From the NCBI GenBank assembly GCA_944472155.2, contig OX235272.1, positions 19,390,354 to 19,454,353 of the forward strand: a stretch of 64,000 bases of DNA, in the 5' to 3' direction. The stretch comes from Trichobilharzia szidati (lineage: Eukaryota; Platyhelminthes; Trematoda; Strigeidida; Schistosomatidae). Shown here piece after piece: positions 32,045-41,822 of the stretch (position 1 is the first letter of the stretch; each line of letters opens with the position of its first letter). The notes under the pieces were generated by a model, which saw only the letters and a list, made by a program, of their open reading frames with translations, had not been told where the DNA came from and searched no databases. A program made the position numbers and the translations under genes.

Positions 32045-32625
32045 CTGAGGGACTAAAAAGAGTGAATACACCTACACCACAGACAACGATTTCTAGCCAT
32101 CTCTCCAGACTTTGGTTTCTAGCATCCTGAGGACCTCAAACAGTCTACCTACATCTCCCTACATGGCTCAGAAAAACTTTCAAAGTCTTCATGGACCGAT
32201 GAAAAGCTTTGGTTTGGTCACCCATAGCTTTTTTCTAACCTTACATTGTCCGTCGAGGAGGACAATGGCTAGGCTTGAGCAACACCTGCCTAAGAATCAG
32301 TGTTCAACCTCAGTATTGTTCAACACATTATTTTACTTAACCGAAGAGAGTGAATGCAAACATCTGTGGTCAGCGACAGATAGTTTTTCCATATCTTCCA
32401 CTTTCATTGGCAGTATTTCACATTCCTAAAGGAAGACAGCGAGGATTGCTGTTCACTTAATACATCTACGCTATATTTGACCTAAGCTGGTAAATGCCAA
32501 ACAAGCCATATGTATCCGTGCCGAGATTTCATCTGGAATCAGTCTCTTGGGGCTGATACAACTTCCCAAATAACTGAAGTGGTCAGCACGCTCTAAAGTC
32601 AACTTTTCAATCGCTAATAGGCTGA
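32045..32625 (-). mobile_element. Old LINE-P 3' portion
   Basis: Follows 30230-30830 in order: TTGGTTTCTAGCATCCTGAGGACC, TCAGAAAAACTTTC, CCGTCGAGGAGGACAATGGCTAGGC, CATCTGTGGTCAGCGACAGATAG, CCATATGTATCCGTGCCGAG, CTTCCCAAATAACTGAAGTGG. No frame survives. Confidence 0.6.
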
Positions 32626-32629
32626 TAAT

Positions 32630-33115
32630 TCGTGAAATTCACCCCTTATGTCTTTCTTACTTACATTTCAAGGCTTTTTTCCTACAAATGAACACAGATG
32701 ATCAATGGCTACAAGCGTATCAACTGAGGAGCCGCAGCTAGGATGATACAAGCCTTTTTAAATTCAAATTTATCCTTGAAGCATTTAGATTGGAAGTTTA
32801 TTGGCAAAAAGAGACTGCCCACTTCAATTCTTTTAACACAAACAAAGTGAAATGTCCAGCTGTAAGTGAATAAATACCTTTCAGTTTCTTCATTATAACT
32901 TCTCAAGGATCTAGTTGATTTGTGTTTCGATTCGGCTGTGAAAGACAAACTGATCACTTGATCGTTTTTGGAATATTCTTGCTGTATGGCATAGTAATGC
33001 GTTTGTCGAGAAGAGATAACTGTATTTTTCAAGTCGTAGAAAACTCCCATCAGGAAATTAGGGAAAATGGAAAAAGAGGCTCAGTAAAGATATTCTTTCA
33101 GAGATTTAATTCTTA
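32630..33115. other. No feature recognised
   Basis: A 113-codon minus frame (33050-32709) has no recognisable domain. I do not call it. Confidence 0.3.
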
Positions 33116-33119
33116 AAAG

Positions 33120-33590
33120 CTTTATTATTATTATTTTTCCCTTGGGTTCCTAGTGGAACATAGGGCTTCAACTGCACGTCTCCAGTTGCTTCTGTCTTCT
33201 GCTGTACTTTTCACCTGCAGCCATGTTAGTCCATACTGTTTCAACTCTTCTTCACACGATCTCCTCCATGTCACCCTTGCACTGATGTCCCACTCGTCGC
33301 TTCCCTTTCGGGTTCCACTCGAGCTATGGTCTGATCCGCGATGTAACCCATCGAGTGGCCTCTTCAGCCAGTGAGTGTCCAACCCATCTCCACTTTCTCC
33401 TGCATATTTCTCGGGCGATTGGTTCTTGTTTGTTTTGTTTGTTCCCATAGTTTCTTGTTAGTTCTCGTTCTTTCCGGCCATCTGATCTTCAGTATAGAGC
33501 CAGCCAGCGAAGACAGTTAGTTGTTGATAAAGGTGTGCAACAGGCTGTTGGAAATATTCTTTGTGACCCACCAAGTTTCAATTTGGTTAA
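33120..33590 (-). mobile_element. RTE-1 3' end
   Basis: Clean 3' part: minus frame 33448-33131 gives GTNKTNKNQSPEKYAGESG, GLDTHWLKRPLDG and VTWRRSCEEELKQYGLTWLQ, ending SKWRRAVEALCSTRNPRE-like. It is flanked by ATTATTATTATT at 33122-33133 and 5'-truncated at about 33590. Confidence 0.75.
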
Positions 33591-33690
33591 GTTTTGGGGG
33601 TGGAGTTGCTAGCACCACGTCCCAACCCTCCCTCTTTATACGGGCTTGGGACCGGCTAGAAAACTAGCGAGCTAGAAATCTAGGCGAGGT
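33590..33690. repeat. SINE-C body fragment
   Basis: GGGGGTGGAGTTGCTAGCACCACGTCCCAACCCTCCCTCTTTATACGGG resembles, in the same sense, the SINE-C body at 18480-18530. It has no tRNA-like head. Confidence 0.35.
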
Positions 33691-33694
33691 TCTC

Positions 33695-34690
33695 AAAAGC
33701 TTTACGATCACTTTATGGCCAGAATGGAAAACGGAATCTTTAAATCAAATGCAGAAAAATTACTGCTGTTCAAAAGATATGCTACCGACGTTTTTATAAC
33801 CTGCCATGATGCTTCCAATTAAAATTGCATTTTACAAGAATTTAATAATTTTCATCCTTCAATTTAAATTCGCAATGGAATTAGAAAATAAATCAAAGAT
33901 CCAATTTTTCGGTGTAGAATTGACAAGAAGAGATGGTGAGATTCTGAAAAGATCTATCCACAGAAAATCATCATGGAATGGGCAACTAAAAAATTTTATA
34001 ATTAGACACGCAGGAATAGTAATAGAGCTGTCACATTTCACTTGCTGACCATATAAAAGAATTTGCAGTATTGACCGTTTAGAGGGAGAATAAAATGGAA
34101 ACCCGCACGTTTTGTGGGGAAGAATATGAAACCAAGGCCAAGAAGAGAAGAATGTAGTTCATTGCCAAAGAGGATACTGTATATAAAGAATTAGAGGCAG
34201 ATATCCTAAAGGGGAGAATCCCTAGTTCCCTAAAAAAAGGAATTTCTTGCAGCAACGCTGAAAGGGATATGCTCTAACTGCCTACAGCTTCTAAGCAATG
34301 TGAAGGACAAACTCTACAATATCATCACTTCTATGTGAATATATTAATTCACCTGCTCCTCTAGCGTTAGGTGCAAAGACCATTCTATGCGCGTCCTTTG
34401 GAAATGTGTTAAAGAATACTACCCAGCATGACTGTAAAAAGGTGGCACTGGTTCATTTAGGAGCAATACAATCGAGCATCTTGTCAGCATCTGTCACAGC
34501 ATCTCAACTGGCTCACCACTAAAAGTCAGTTACATAGTGAATAAAAATGTACTAAAGGCAGTGTGTTTTCAACTTCTTTGTACTACAGAAGCCCTCTCCA
34601 TATGCATTGAGAAACCGAAGTTACATCCCCGAAAGAAAATAGATCAGCTTTCATATTTACTGTGGATCTGTTTCTGTTTAACTTCCTAGT
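33695..34690 (+). mobile_element. PLE-A copy retaining part of the RT domain
   Basis: Plus strand: KLYDHFMARMENG then LFKRYATDVFITCHDA (33715-33810), which is the RT catalytic region with YVDD changed to YATD. Then ELENKSKIQFFGVELTRRDG and LKRSIHRKSSWNGQLK (33872-33995), matching the F-L-D-V...R-K block of PLE RTs and the copy at 56.12 kb. The linker and GIY-YIG (34320-34640) are badly broken. It is the only PLE-A piece here that reaches the RT active site. Confidence 0.7.
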
Positions 34691-35760
34691 TTTCATTTGT
34701 TTGTTTTCTCATTAATATAAGAAAAGAAAGTTCAATTAAGAGTCTCTTTTCGTCGAATTCATTCACTTAGCTGAACAATCGCCTTTATATATATATATAT
34801 ATAATTATTTTGTATGTCTGTGTGCATCAGGATTATCAAATAAAAATAAAAATTAGTTAGGGTTACTGTTTACGCATTATAATAAAGGTTTTTTGTAATT
34901 AATGGTGTTCTCTGAGCTGGTTGGTTTAGTTGCGGAGCTTTCGTCGTCCTTCTGGACAAAATCCCCTTTCAGCGCAATATTTAGCACAAAGTGAAATGAT
35001 TTAAATTTCTTCATGAGTGATATAACTGCGTCCGTCTCCCGGTAACCATCTTCACAATGTATTGACCATTTTCTATTGACTTGGATTTAAAACTTTCTGG
35101 TTACCTGATTTACTTTTTATTAGTTGGTATATATTTCGTCTATATTAACGTGCTTGTTAATTGCATTTTCGTTTGAGTACCAGGCTTCTAGGAATTCCCT
35201 GACTGCACTTTTGGTGTTTCCTCTGTCTAAGATTTTGACATTATCCCAATCCTCAAATTGATGACCATAATTGTCTATATGCATTGATACTAAAGAATAC
35301 ATATCGTGTCTTTTCACGGCTGATTTGTGTTCTTGGATTCTAATTCGAAGGGGACGCCCACTTTGGCCGATGTAATGTTTGTTGCAGTTCATACACGCAA
35401 TTTATTTTGTAAATGGTATTAATTTTATCTCCTTTTTCTGTTGGATCTTTTGGTTTGCATAGTATCGAATTAAGCGATTTTACTGGCTTGTGTGCTATAT
35501 CTATATCAAACGGTTTCAGTATTCTAGGTGTTATTTCAGAGATATTTCTTATGTATGGTAGAATGAATTTTCTTGTGGTCTTTGGTGTTGGTTACTATTC
35601 ACTTTTAAACACTTTTTGATGAAATTTTTTGGATATTAATTCTTTTTGAAGACCGTTTGTAGGTACTTTTCTTCCATTCTTTTCAATTCTGGAGTGCTAC
35701 CTTGTGTTTGAACTCTTTTAAACAATGTCTGCACAACAGTTTCTTTTGTGAGTTGAGTAA

Positions 35761-36489
35761 TTAATCTGTGTGCGTTGATTTTCTATATACTTGTGTTTCT
35801 AAATCTCCTGTGTTGGTTCTCCTGATTGAGACATCTAAAAATGGTATTTCGTTATCTAATTCTTCTTCTCTTGTGAATTTGATGTCTTCAAATATGTTGT
35901 TTATTAATTCATGGGTATATTCTAAATCACTACTCTTAATTATTAAAAATGTATCATCAACGTAACGTATCCAGATTTTCGGTTTAATTATAAGTAGAGC
36001 TATTAATTCTAATCTTTGCATAACGGCTTCAGCTATTAATCCTGATATGGGCGATGATCCCATTGGTGTTCCTTTTATCTGTTCGTATATTTGAATATTG
36101 AACTGGAAGTATGTTGTAAGGCATAATTCTATGAGTTCTATCCAAGTTGATAATTGCGTTTTTATGTTTTCATCACTATAGAGTAATTGTTGCATAGTTT
36201 CTGTTGCTAGTTCTGGACTTATTGAAGTATATAATGCTGTGACATCAAAGGACACCATTATTTTATTGTCTTCTACTTGAATGTTTTTGATTTTCTCTAA
36301 AAATTGGATTGACGAATTGATGGAATGGTCGCATGATTCTGTTAGGTAATTTAATTTCCTGAAACGTTCTTTAGATAGATTATATGTTGGTGTTCCTGGA
36401 AGCGAAACGATTGGTCTTAAGGGAATGTTTGGTTTGTGTACTTTTGATCTACCGTAGAATCGAGAAAAAATAGGTCCGTTAGATTTCAT
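35761..36489 (-). CDS. PLE-B reverse transcriptase (partial ORF)
   Basis: The longest open frame in the window (242 residues) and the only RT with an intact catalytic box, RYVDD at about residue 176-180. Motif A (FDVTALYTSI) is near residues 80-90, motif B (GTPMGSSPISG) near 140-150 and the primer-grip-side FLDV motif near 220. Typical PLE ORFs are much longer, so N-terminal RT and the C-terminal linker plus GIY-YIG are outside this frame. The first Met (36489) is probably not the native start. As it stands the product is a partial, likely inactive, protein. Confidence 0.75.
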   Translation of the reverse strand: MKSNGPIFSRFYGRSKVHKPNIPLRPIVSLPGTPTYNLSKERFRKLNYLTESCDHSINSSIQFLEKIKNIQVEDNKIMVSFDVTALYTSISPELATETMQQLLYSDENIKTQLSTWIELIELCLTTYFQFNIQIYEQIKGTPMGSSPISGLIAEAVMQRLELIALLIIKPKIWIRYVDDTFLIIKSSDLEYTHELINNIFEDIKFTREEELDNEIPFLDVSIRRTNTGDLETQVYRKSTHTD

Positions 36490-36533
36490 TCATTGTATTT
36501 CCCAATGAATGAAAAACAAAATGATATTGTTTT

Positions 36534-36579
36534 TACTGACATTTCGCTATTTAGTGCTGCTAATAGCTTTATCAAAGTA
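36534..36579 (-). ncRNA. Hammerhead-like motif at PLE-B 5' end
   Basis: Minus: UACU (36579-36576), UUGAUAA (core with C3 and G8 changed), a GCUAUU/AAUAGC stem II, GAA, AUGU, C (36538), AGUA (36537-36534). Stem I and stem II are perfect. The two core changes predict weak or no activity. The mini-copy at 52.4 kb has the same fold with stem III ACGU. Confidence 0.5.
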
Positions 36580-36581
36580 GT

Positions 36582-36955
36582 AGTTTTAAACCAGAATTTA
36601 CAAAATTTCAACTGATGTATGACAACTGAATCATCGTTCCTCAGCTTGGGAGCATTTTTGTGTTGTCATTTTGGCCAGCTGGTAAAGACAACAAAACCAA
36701 TTATATATTGTTGGATTTGATTAGTGTATAAAATTTTATAAACAGCATTTGTTGACATAATTAAAGTTGTTTATCACAGTTGTGTTGATTTTGTCATTTC
36801 ATGGGGGTGGGGTGTTGTAATCATGTTAAATTTTGTTTTAGTCTATCGTTCCGATTCAGACAATTTAGATTCCATTTGATATGAAGTGCTTCTGATGACA
36901 TAAGACGTTCTTTGTGATTACAGAAATTTTTCTGGATTATTTCAATATTGCCAAA
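36582..36955. other. Unassigned, probably PLE-B 5' sequence
   Basis: Lies between the PLE-B hammerhead-like motif and the SINE-D target duplication. No frame or RNA recognised. Confidence 0.3.
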
Positions 36956-37539
36956 ATCAATTTTGTGGTAATAGATGGTTGGAGGCAATCGGCAGGAAGC
37001 CGTGGGCCTAAGTCTCGTGCTAGTTAGCGCTCATCAGCAAGGTGTATCTGTGACCTTGAAGGAACTGATGTCCCTTCTGAGATTCGAACCCGCGTCACCC
37101 AAAGCTACAGTCAGAGACGTTACCACTGAGCTATTCAGGCTAGCGATTGACCTCCTTTAGGACTGTATTGGATATTTTTGATTGCACACTAGTCAGTAAC
37201 TAGTGTAATGTGTCTGGTCCTATCTTTATTGATGGACTGAATACCTGCAGCACTGGGTGACGTGGGTTCGAATCTCAGAAGGGACATCAGTTCCTTCAAG
37301 GTTGCAGATACGCCTTGCTGATGAGTGCCAACTAGCACGAAATCTAGGTCCAAGGCTTCCTGCCGATTGCCTCCAACCATCTAATGCCAACAATTCACAG
37401 TGCACTGTATTGGCGAGCCACCTAGCATGGTGGCCACATTGCAAGCTTGAATGATAGAATTCAGTCTGCAGCGAAGATAGGACTAGACACATTACACTAG
37501 TTACTGACTAGTGTGCAATCAAAAATATCAATTTTGTGG
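36956..37539. mobile_element. SINE-D inverted dimer with a 13-bp target duplication
   Basis: ATCAATTTTGTGG occurs at 36956-36968 and 37527-37539, so 36969-37526 inserted as one unit. The minus part (about 37225-36969) has body, tRNA-like head (A box TAGCTCAGTGG complement, B box GGTTCGAATCTC complement) and a decayed hammerhead. The plus part (37225-37526) has a truncated head with B box, an intact hammerhead and body. The ends 37171-37227 and 37473-37528 are about 55-bp inverted repeats. Confidence 0.8.
37312..37356 (+). ncRNA. Hammerhead ribozyme in SINE-D (complete core)
   Basis: GCCUUG (37312-37317), CUGAUGA (37318-37324), GUGC-CAACUA-GCAC (37325-37338), GAA (37339-37341), AUCUAGGU (37342-37349), C37350, CAAGGC (37351-37356). 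Stem I is six perfect pairs, stem II four perfect pairs, and all core bases are canonical. Cleavage is expected after C37350. Stem III is very short, as in other retroelement hammerheads that may work as dimers. It is the best ribozyme in the window. Confidence 0.85.
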
Positions 37540-38043
37540 CTTTTTAAATTTCTATGCCATGAAAATGTGTTTTTAAAATGTGATTAATAATCAAAATTGT
37601 AACTAGGGGGGATGGAGATTGGTAAGTATAGACAAGGGTTGCGTATTATGATATAGGGTGTTAATAGGGACACGTGTCCAAAAAATAAATTGTGTAACAG
37701 GTAGAAAGAATAAATAAAGAGGTGGTTAAGAAGATGTCACTAAGATGTCATACAAAAACTCAAAAAACAAACAAGCATCATTAACAAAGTCGTAGAACTT
37801 GGAATTATACCCAATTTAGAAGGAGGTGGTGGAGAGGTTTCTTCTATCTGGATCGCTAAGGCCTCATCAATGTAAAGTATACGGAAGCTTACAGTTTTCG
37901 TGAGGCTTCTTTTGACTTTGTAGATGACTTTGAATGAATTAGCCGTGCATATTTAGTGACCAGTGTTGAGTATGTATTCAATTATAGCACTCTTTATTGA
38001 TCCACTGTTACCTTTTCATAGCCAGGCGGGATTATGTCCTTTA

Positions 38044-38624
38044 AATCTTCTAGATTCAACCTGAAACCAATCTGGAAATCTTCGTCACTCCTCAACATCA
38101 ACAACAAAATTCGGATTTTCAATACAAACGTCAGTCAAGTCAGTCACTTCTTCTATACGGATGGATCAGAAACTTGGCCAGTGGGTCACAAAAAATATTT
38201 CCAACAGCCTGTTGCTGATGTTTATCAACAGCTAACTGTCTTCGCTGGCTCTATAGTGAAGATCAGATGGCCGGCGGAAAGAACAAGAACCAACAAGAAA
38301 CTATGGGAACAAACAAAACAAAGAAAAACCAATCGCTCAACAAATATGCAGGAGAATATGGAGATGGATTGGACACTCACTGGCTGAGGAGGCCACTCGC
38401 TGGGTGACATCGCGCATCGGGCTATAGCTCGAGTGGAACCCGAAAGGAAGCGGCGAGTAGGAAGTCCAAGGGTGACATGGAGGAGATCGTGTGAAGAGGA
38501 GTTGAAACAGTATGGATTAACATGGTGAAAAGTACAGCAGAAGACAGAAGGAAGTGGAGACGTGTAGTTGAAGCCCTATGTTCCACTAGGAACCCAAGGG
38601 AACAATAATAATAACTCTTTTAGA
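38044..38624 (+). mobile_element. RTE-1 copy inserted in PLE-A, about 11-bp target duplication
   Basis: Plus strand, 5'-truncated. Flanks AATCTTCTAGA (38045-38055) and AACTCTTTTAGA (38613-38624) are the duplicated PLE-A target. Frame 38034-38387 reads FNLKPIWKSSSLLNINNKIR, FNTNVSQVSHFFYTDGSETW, FQQPVADVYQQL, RWPAERTRTNKKLWEQTKQ. The C-terminal VTWRRSCEEELKQYG segment follows in other frames and it ends GGGAACAATAATAATAA. It shows that RTE-1 moved after this PLE-A copy. Confidence 0.8.
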
Positions 38625-39009
38625 TAAAACACGCATCGAACAGCCTATATATCTCGCTCCACATAAGCAAGTAAATTGGTAGATACACATAGAAGTGATC
38701 AAATGCGGTAGTTTATCTTTGGAGTTGTTGAAGAACAGTGGGCAGCTTGAGAATACCAATCGTAATCTAGCAGCAGGGAATGTTCTTTTCAGGGCGTTAG
38801 ATATTCTTCCCTTTAGAATGTCGGCCAGAAGGTCACCTTAGAACGCCACATTCATGTATAACATCTTCTTTGGCAGAGAGAGAGAGGTTGTTCTTTATTG
38901 ATTTGCAGCTTTATGTGTTTATCTATAAAGCGTGGTATATAGTCATTCTCAAGTAGTGTCTTCTTCAAAAGAGTGATCCCCTCTTCTACTGATTCTTTTT
39001 TCATCATCA

Positions 39010-39345
39010 TTTATAAAAAACTATTACTTCGATTGATTTCTGTGTACATCCCGTTCACATCTGTCTTCGTTATAAACCATTTCACGTAAGACGCAACTAT
39101 TTTCTAATCCTATGTTATCTTGTTTCTATCCCCTTTTGTGATCCATATTGACATCTTCAAACATTCATATCAAGTTAAAAATTATCATTACCTTTAGTCT
39201 CCCTTCTTCATTATGCTGAATTGCAAATAAAGATTGTGACTATGTAAGCTTATGTATACAACTACGATTGTAAAGCCTTTGAGAAGGAAGTTGCCGAAAA
39301 GAAAAAATCTTTGCTGGGCTTCATGTTCTTCACTCTCATCATCAT
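39010..39345. other. No clear gene; weak PLE-A terminus
   Basis: 39240-39320 (ACGATTGTAAAGCC ... GCCGAAAAGAAAAAATC) resembles a PLE-A terminus in plus sense. The rest is unassigned. Confidence 0.35.
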
Positions 39346-39349
39346 CCAT

Positions 39350-39930
39350 CATGGTTAAGCACACCTTGTTGATACTAAGCATAAGGTTGATGTTAATACT
39401 ACATTTAAAGTTATTTATCGCATTCCAACTAATCTTAATTTGCTCTACGAGTTCGTCTTCTACAGACAGCTGAAGCAATCGAAATCCACCTGATGAAGCC
39501 AAGCCTAAGTGTTCAGAAGAAATTTGTAAAGCCACTTTCCTTACCGTGGCCATCGTTACAAGAATGCATAAGCAGGACTACGTCGTCCCCCTCCCCCTAA
39601 ACCCTTAAATCTATAAAAATTATAATTGTTCGAATTATTTTATTTTTATTTATTTTGACCACCTCATCTTTAATTACGTGTTATCCTTGCAAAATTAATT
39701 TATTCTATCCATTTCTACCTTTTAAATGTGTATTGATTTTCTTCGTTAATTATCAGCTCATTGACATTTTGACACTGTTTAATTATTGTTAACAAACATA
39801 TCAGTGTCATTTGATTGATCAACTGTTGTGTATTGTAATATAAATGCTATATGTATTAGAGTAGAGCCAGAGATGAGGATCTAATTGAAAAGTAAATATT
39901 TCTTCACTCAACCTTTCTGTTTTCCAAATG
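39350..39930 (+). mobile_element. PLE-A 3' end
   Basis: Begins inside the GIY-YIG ORF (HTLLILSIRLMLIL frame; in sense LVDTKHKVDVNTTFKVIYR, then RLLQTAEAIEIHL, KPSLSVQKKF). The tail terminus at about 39845-39910 is hammerhead-like: GAGC, A/G block, GAUCUAAUU, GAA, AAG...CUU, C, ACUC. The core CUGAUGA is altered. It is nearly the same as 25.5-26.1 kb. Confidence 0.65.
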
Positions 39931-39955
39931 TCTAAATGGGGATTTTTCCTCTGAT

Positions 39956-40142
39956 AATTGTGTCGTTTAAGGATAAATTTATAACTCTGAACAGATTTTT
40001 TAGAAGAAACAAATTTCCACAAACAGTTGTATCCCTTATTAAATTCTAACTCTGAAATGTCGTTTTTACTATCGATTTGTGTTGAAGGAATGTGGATGTT
40101 ATAGTTAAAAACTGACTGTCTTTTATCCATTTTAAGGGTCAT
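39956..40142 (-). CDS. Uncharacterised frame, possible host exon
   Basis: Minus frame MDKRQSVFNYNIHIPSTQID then ELEFNKGYNCLWKFVSSKKS and YKFILKRHNYQR, before running into the PLE-A tail at about 39950. Composition is protein-like (mixed charge, aromatic residues) and no mobile-element family is recognised. It could be a captured or decayed exon, or chance. Confidence 0.25.
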
Positions 40143-40344
40143 TACTTTTAACTTTGTCTTTTTTTCCCTTAAATTTGGCTTTGTGAATCATTCTGAAAAT
40201 TTGTCAGTATCGCTTAGATTTTCTAGACCAACTCAGGCCCAGAAAAAGGAAGCAGTTTGACATGAAGGCCACCTTCTACCCCATTGTAAGAATCACCACC
40301 TCTATCTCCGTAAAAAACATCCAGTTTATGAAAACAATTAGATT

Positions 40345-40700
40345 ATTTTTCAAATGTTGGTTTGTAGGGATTTGGTTGATTGGTTACAGGATTTCGCCAT
40401 GACCTGACATTAGTTAGAGAACCATTAGAAAACCTGGGAGTACTGGACAGCTGTTTCCTCCGTCCTAGTTTGGGACTCTTCAGCAGTACGCACCCACCGC
40501 CAGGGTTCGAACCCAGGACCTTCTGGTTACAAGGCGAGCTAGCTCGTAGACCATTAAGCCAATGGGACCCGATCCAATGGCCCATGAATTCTAACTTCTG
40601 CCAATTCACGAAATAGCGCGACCCCTAGCCAATGTCTTCGGCGAGTATTTGTCCTCACACCCGACCTTCTGCACCCTACTGGTCACGACTTCTCACTTCG
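40345..40700 (-). repeat. Alpha repeat, near full length
   Basis: Minus strand: 5' body (GTGAATTGGCAGAAGTTAGAATTCATGGG), tRNA-like head (TGGCTTAATGGTCTACGAGC ... B box GGGTTCGAACCC at 40502-40513), hammerhead (40489-40440), then the 3' body TCTCTAACTAATGTCAGGTCATGG to 40345. It is the most complete alpha unit here. RNA polymerase III promoter elements followed by a ribozyme are the Sm-alpha arrangement. Confidence 0.75.
40440..40489 (-). ncRNA. Alpha hammerhead, canonical core but a 4-nt insertion
   Basis: GUACUG (40489-40484), CUGAAGA (40483-40477; position 7 may be any base), stem II GUCC/GGAC (40476-40462), an extra GGAG (40461-40458), GAA (40457-40455), ACAGCUGU (40454-40447), C40446, CAGUAC (40445-40440). 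All core bases are allowed; the GGAG insertion between stem II and GAA should damage the fold. Confidence 0.65.
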
Positions 40701-41360
40701 CTTGATTTCAGAAAACTGTTCAATTCGTTGGCACATGATCCTTGTTGGTGAAAACCTTCAGGGAGCGATAATTTGAGCATCCAGTGTTGACATAAAGAAG
40801 ATCGAATAGCGAAGAAATGCAAGCTCATATAGGCATTCAGGAAATCAGCTAGAATGCATGGTAGGTGACCTAGTGTAGTGGAGATGTATCGCTGAGGCCC
40901 CATGCTTCACTCAGCAGGCAGAAAATGAGTAGTAGTGTGTTGAAACAAAAACTGGAAGTTTGATTTTCAAAATGCTGAAAATCAATTCCAAACGCTGGAA
41001 TCACTGCTCATCTTGATGAACTCCTTCCTACGTGACGACCTATGTGTTGTAGCAAAGATAACAATCTCGTATATACTATACCACACGATTTTCATATTAA
41101 AAATGACTGATTTGGTATTATTTTTAAGGCTGCTCATGAATATTATTCACTAGTGCGTGATAACTTTATGTCAAAGCGGATTATGTGTGACTTCTGCTAG
41201 GGGTAGCTTGCATGCAAAACCTTCTTGATGTGTCGTTAATTTCGTGTTGTCGGTCGAACCATATCTGCCTGTGGATCTTGTAATTTGACTCGATCAATCA
41301 TGACTACCGGATTAACCCACCCCCCATTCACAAATATGTCATTCACATATGATCAGATAC
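40700..41360. other. No feature recognised
   Basis: Sequence after the alpha 5' end with no readable frame or recognised repeat. Confidence 0.3.
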
Positions 41361-41364
41361 ATCT

Positions 41365-41530
41365 GACCACTTTATATCTTCCATTTTCAGTAGCCAGCTC
41401 TCACAACCACAAAGGAGGACACAGTAAAACTGCTGCTGTGTAAGCATGTCCATTGATCGACAACTAGATATCACGTCTACGCCAAATGATGACGTAAGTT
41501 GCGTCAATTTGTAATTTCGACAAACGGTCT
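41365..41530 (-). mobile_element. Old LINE-P fragment
   Basis: TTCAGTAGCCAGCTCTCACAACCACAAAGGAGG and CCATTGATCGACAACTAGATATCACGTCTACGCC follow 30620-30715 (YGCETW ... [11 protein letters not shown]) in order. Confidence 0.55.
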
Positions 41531-41820
41531 ATCTCAAGTGTTCTAACTATTATGGAGATTATCAAACAAATGTCCAGGAATATATCGTAGTGAAGCCAAC
41601 GTATTCATTCCTATTTTTATCTTCAATACAGGGAAGACTTTCCGCTTAGTTTTCTCAACACAATCCAATGAATCAAAGTATTCCAGCAGAGCGAATAATA
41701 TAGATCTTGCCAGAAAGAGGTATTTGTTTACGTTTCTTCAGACTTTTGAGGGTATTATAGACGTAGAAAAAACGACAACATTCCTTTACACTTAGTGGAT
41801 ACTATTTAAAACTAACTCGT
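41530..41820. other. No feature recognised
   Basis: No repeat or coding signature seen. Confidence 0.3.
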
Positions 41821-41822
41821 AT

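Larger units (their letters stand above)
34868..36581 (-). mobile_element. PLE-B element with RT and GIY-YIG
   Basis: Minus strand. The RT frame 36489-35761 encodes 242 residues: FYGRSKVHKPNIPLRPIVS, then VSFDVTALYTSI (motif A), KGTPMGSSPISGLIAEAVMQ (motif B), KIWIRYVDDTFLII (motif C, both Asp intact), then IPFLDVSIRRT. A 35.76-kb stop/frameshift separates the linker. The GIY-YIG (35392-35120) reads MNCNKHYIGQSGRPLRIRIQ, EHKSAVKRHDMY, EFLEAWYSNENA. The N-terminal third of the RT is missing. A hammerhead-like motif (36534-36579) lies just upstream of the ORF. PLE RTs are telomerase-related; GIY-YIG nicks the target. Confidence 0.85.
34730..39010 (-). mobile_element. PLE-A copy split by later insertions
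   Basis: Minus-strand PLE-A pieces lie at 34730-34868 (terminus and tail), 37560-38054 (tail and C-terminal GIY-YIG) and 38613-39010 (YIG region and linker). They join in the order seen at 6.4-7.5 kb. The interruptions are PLE-B (from about 34868), a SINE-D dimer (36969-37526) and an RTE copy (38055-38612). The GIY-YIG part in 38700-38620 reads YQFTCLCGARYIGCSMR (Arg lost). Confidence 0.7.

Noticed and set aside
32709..33050. A 113-codon minus frame as a host gene
   Set aside because: No domain, and no copy or neighbour that supports it.
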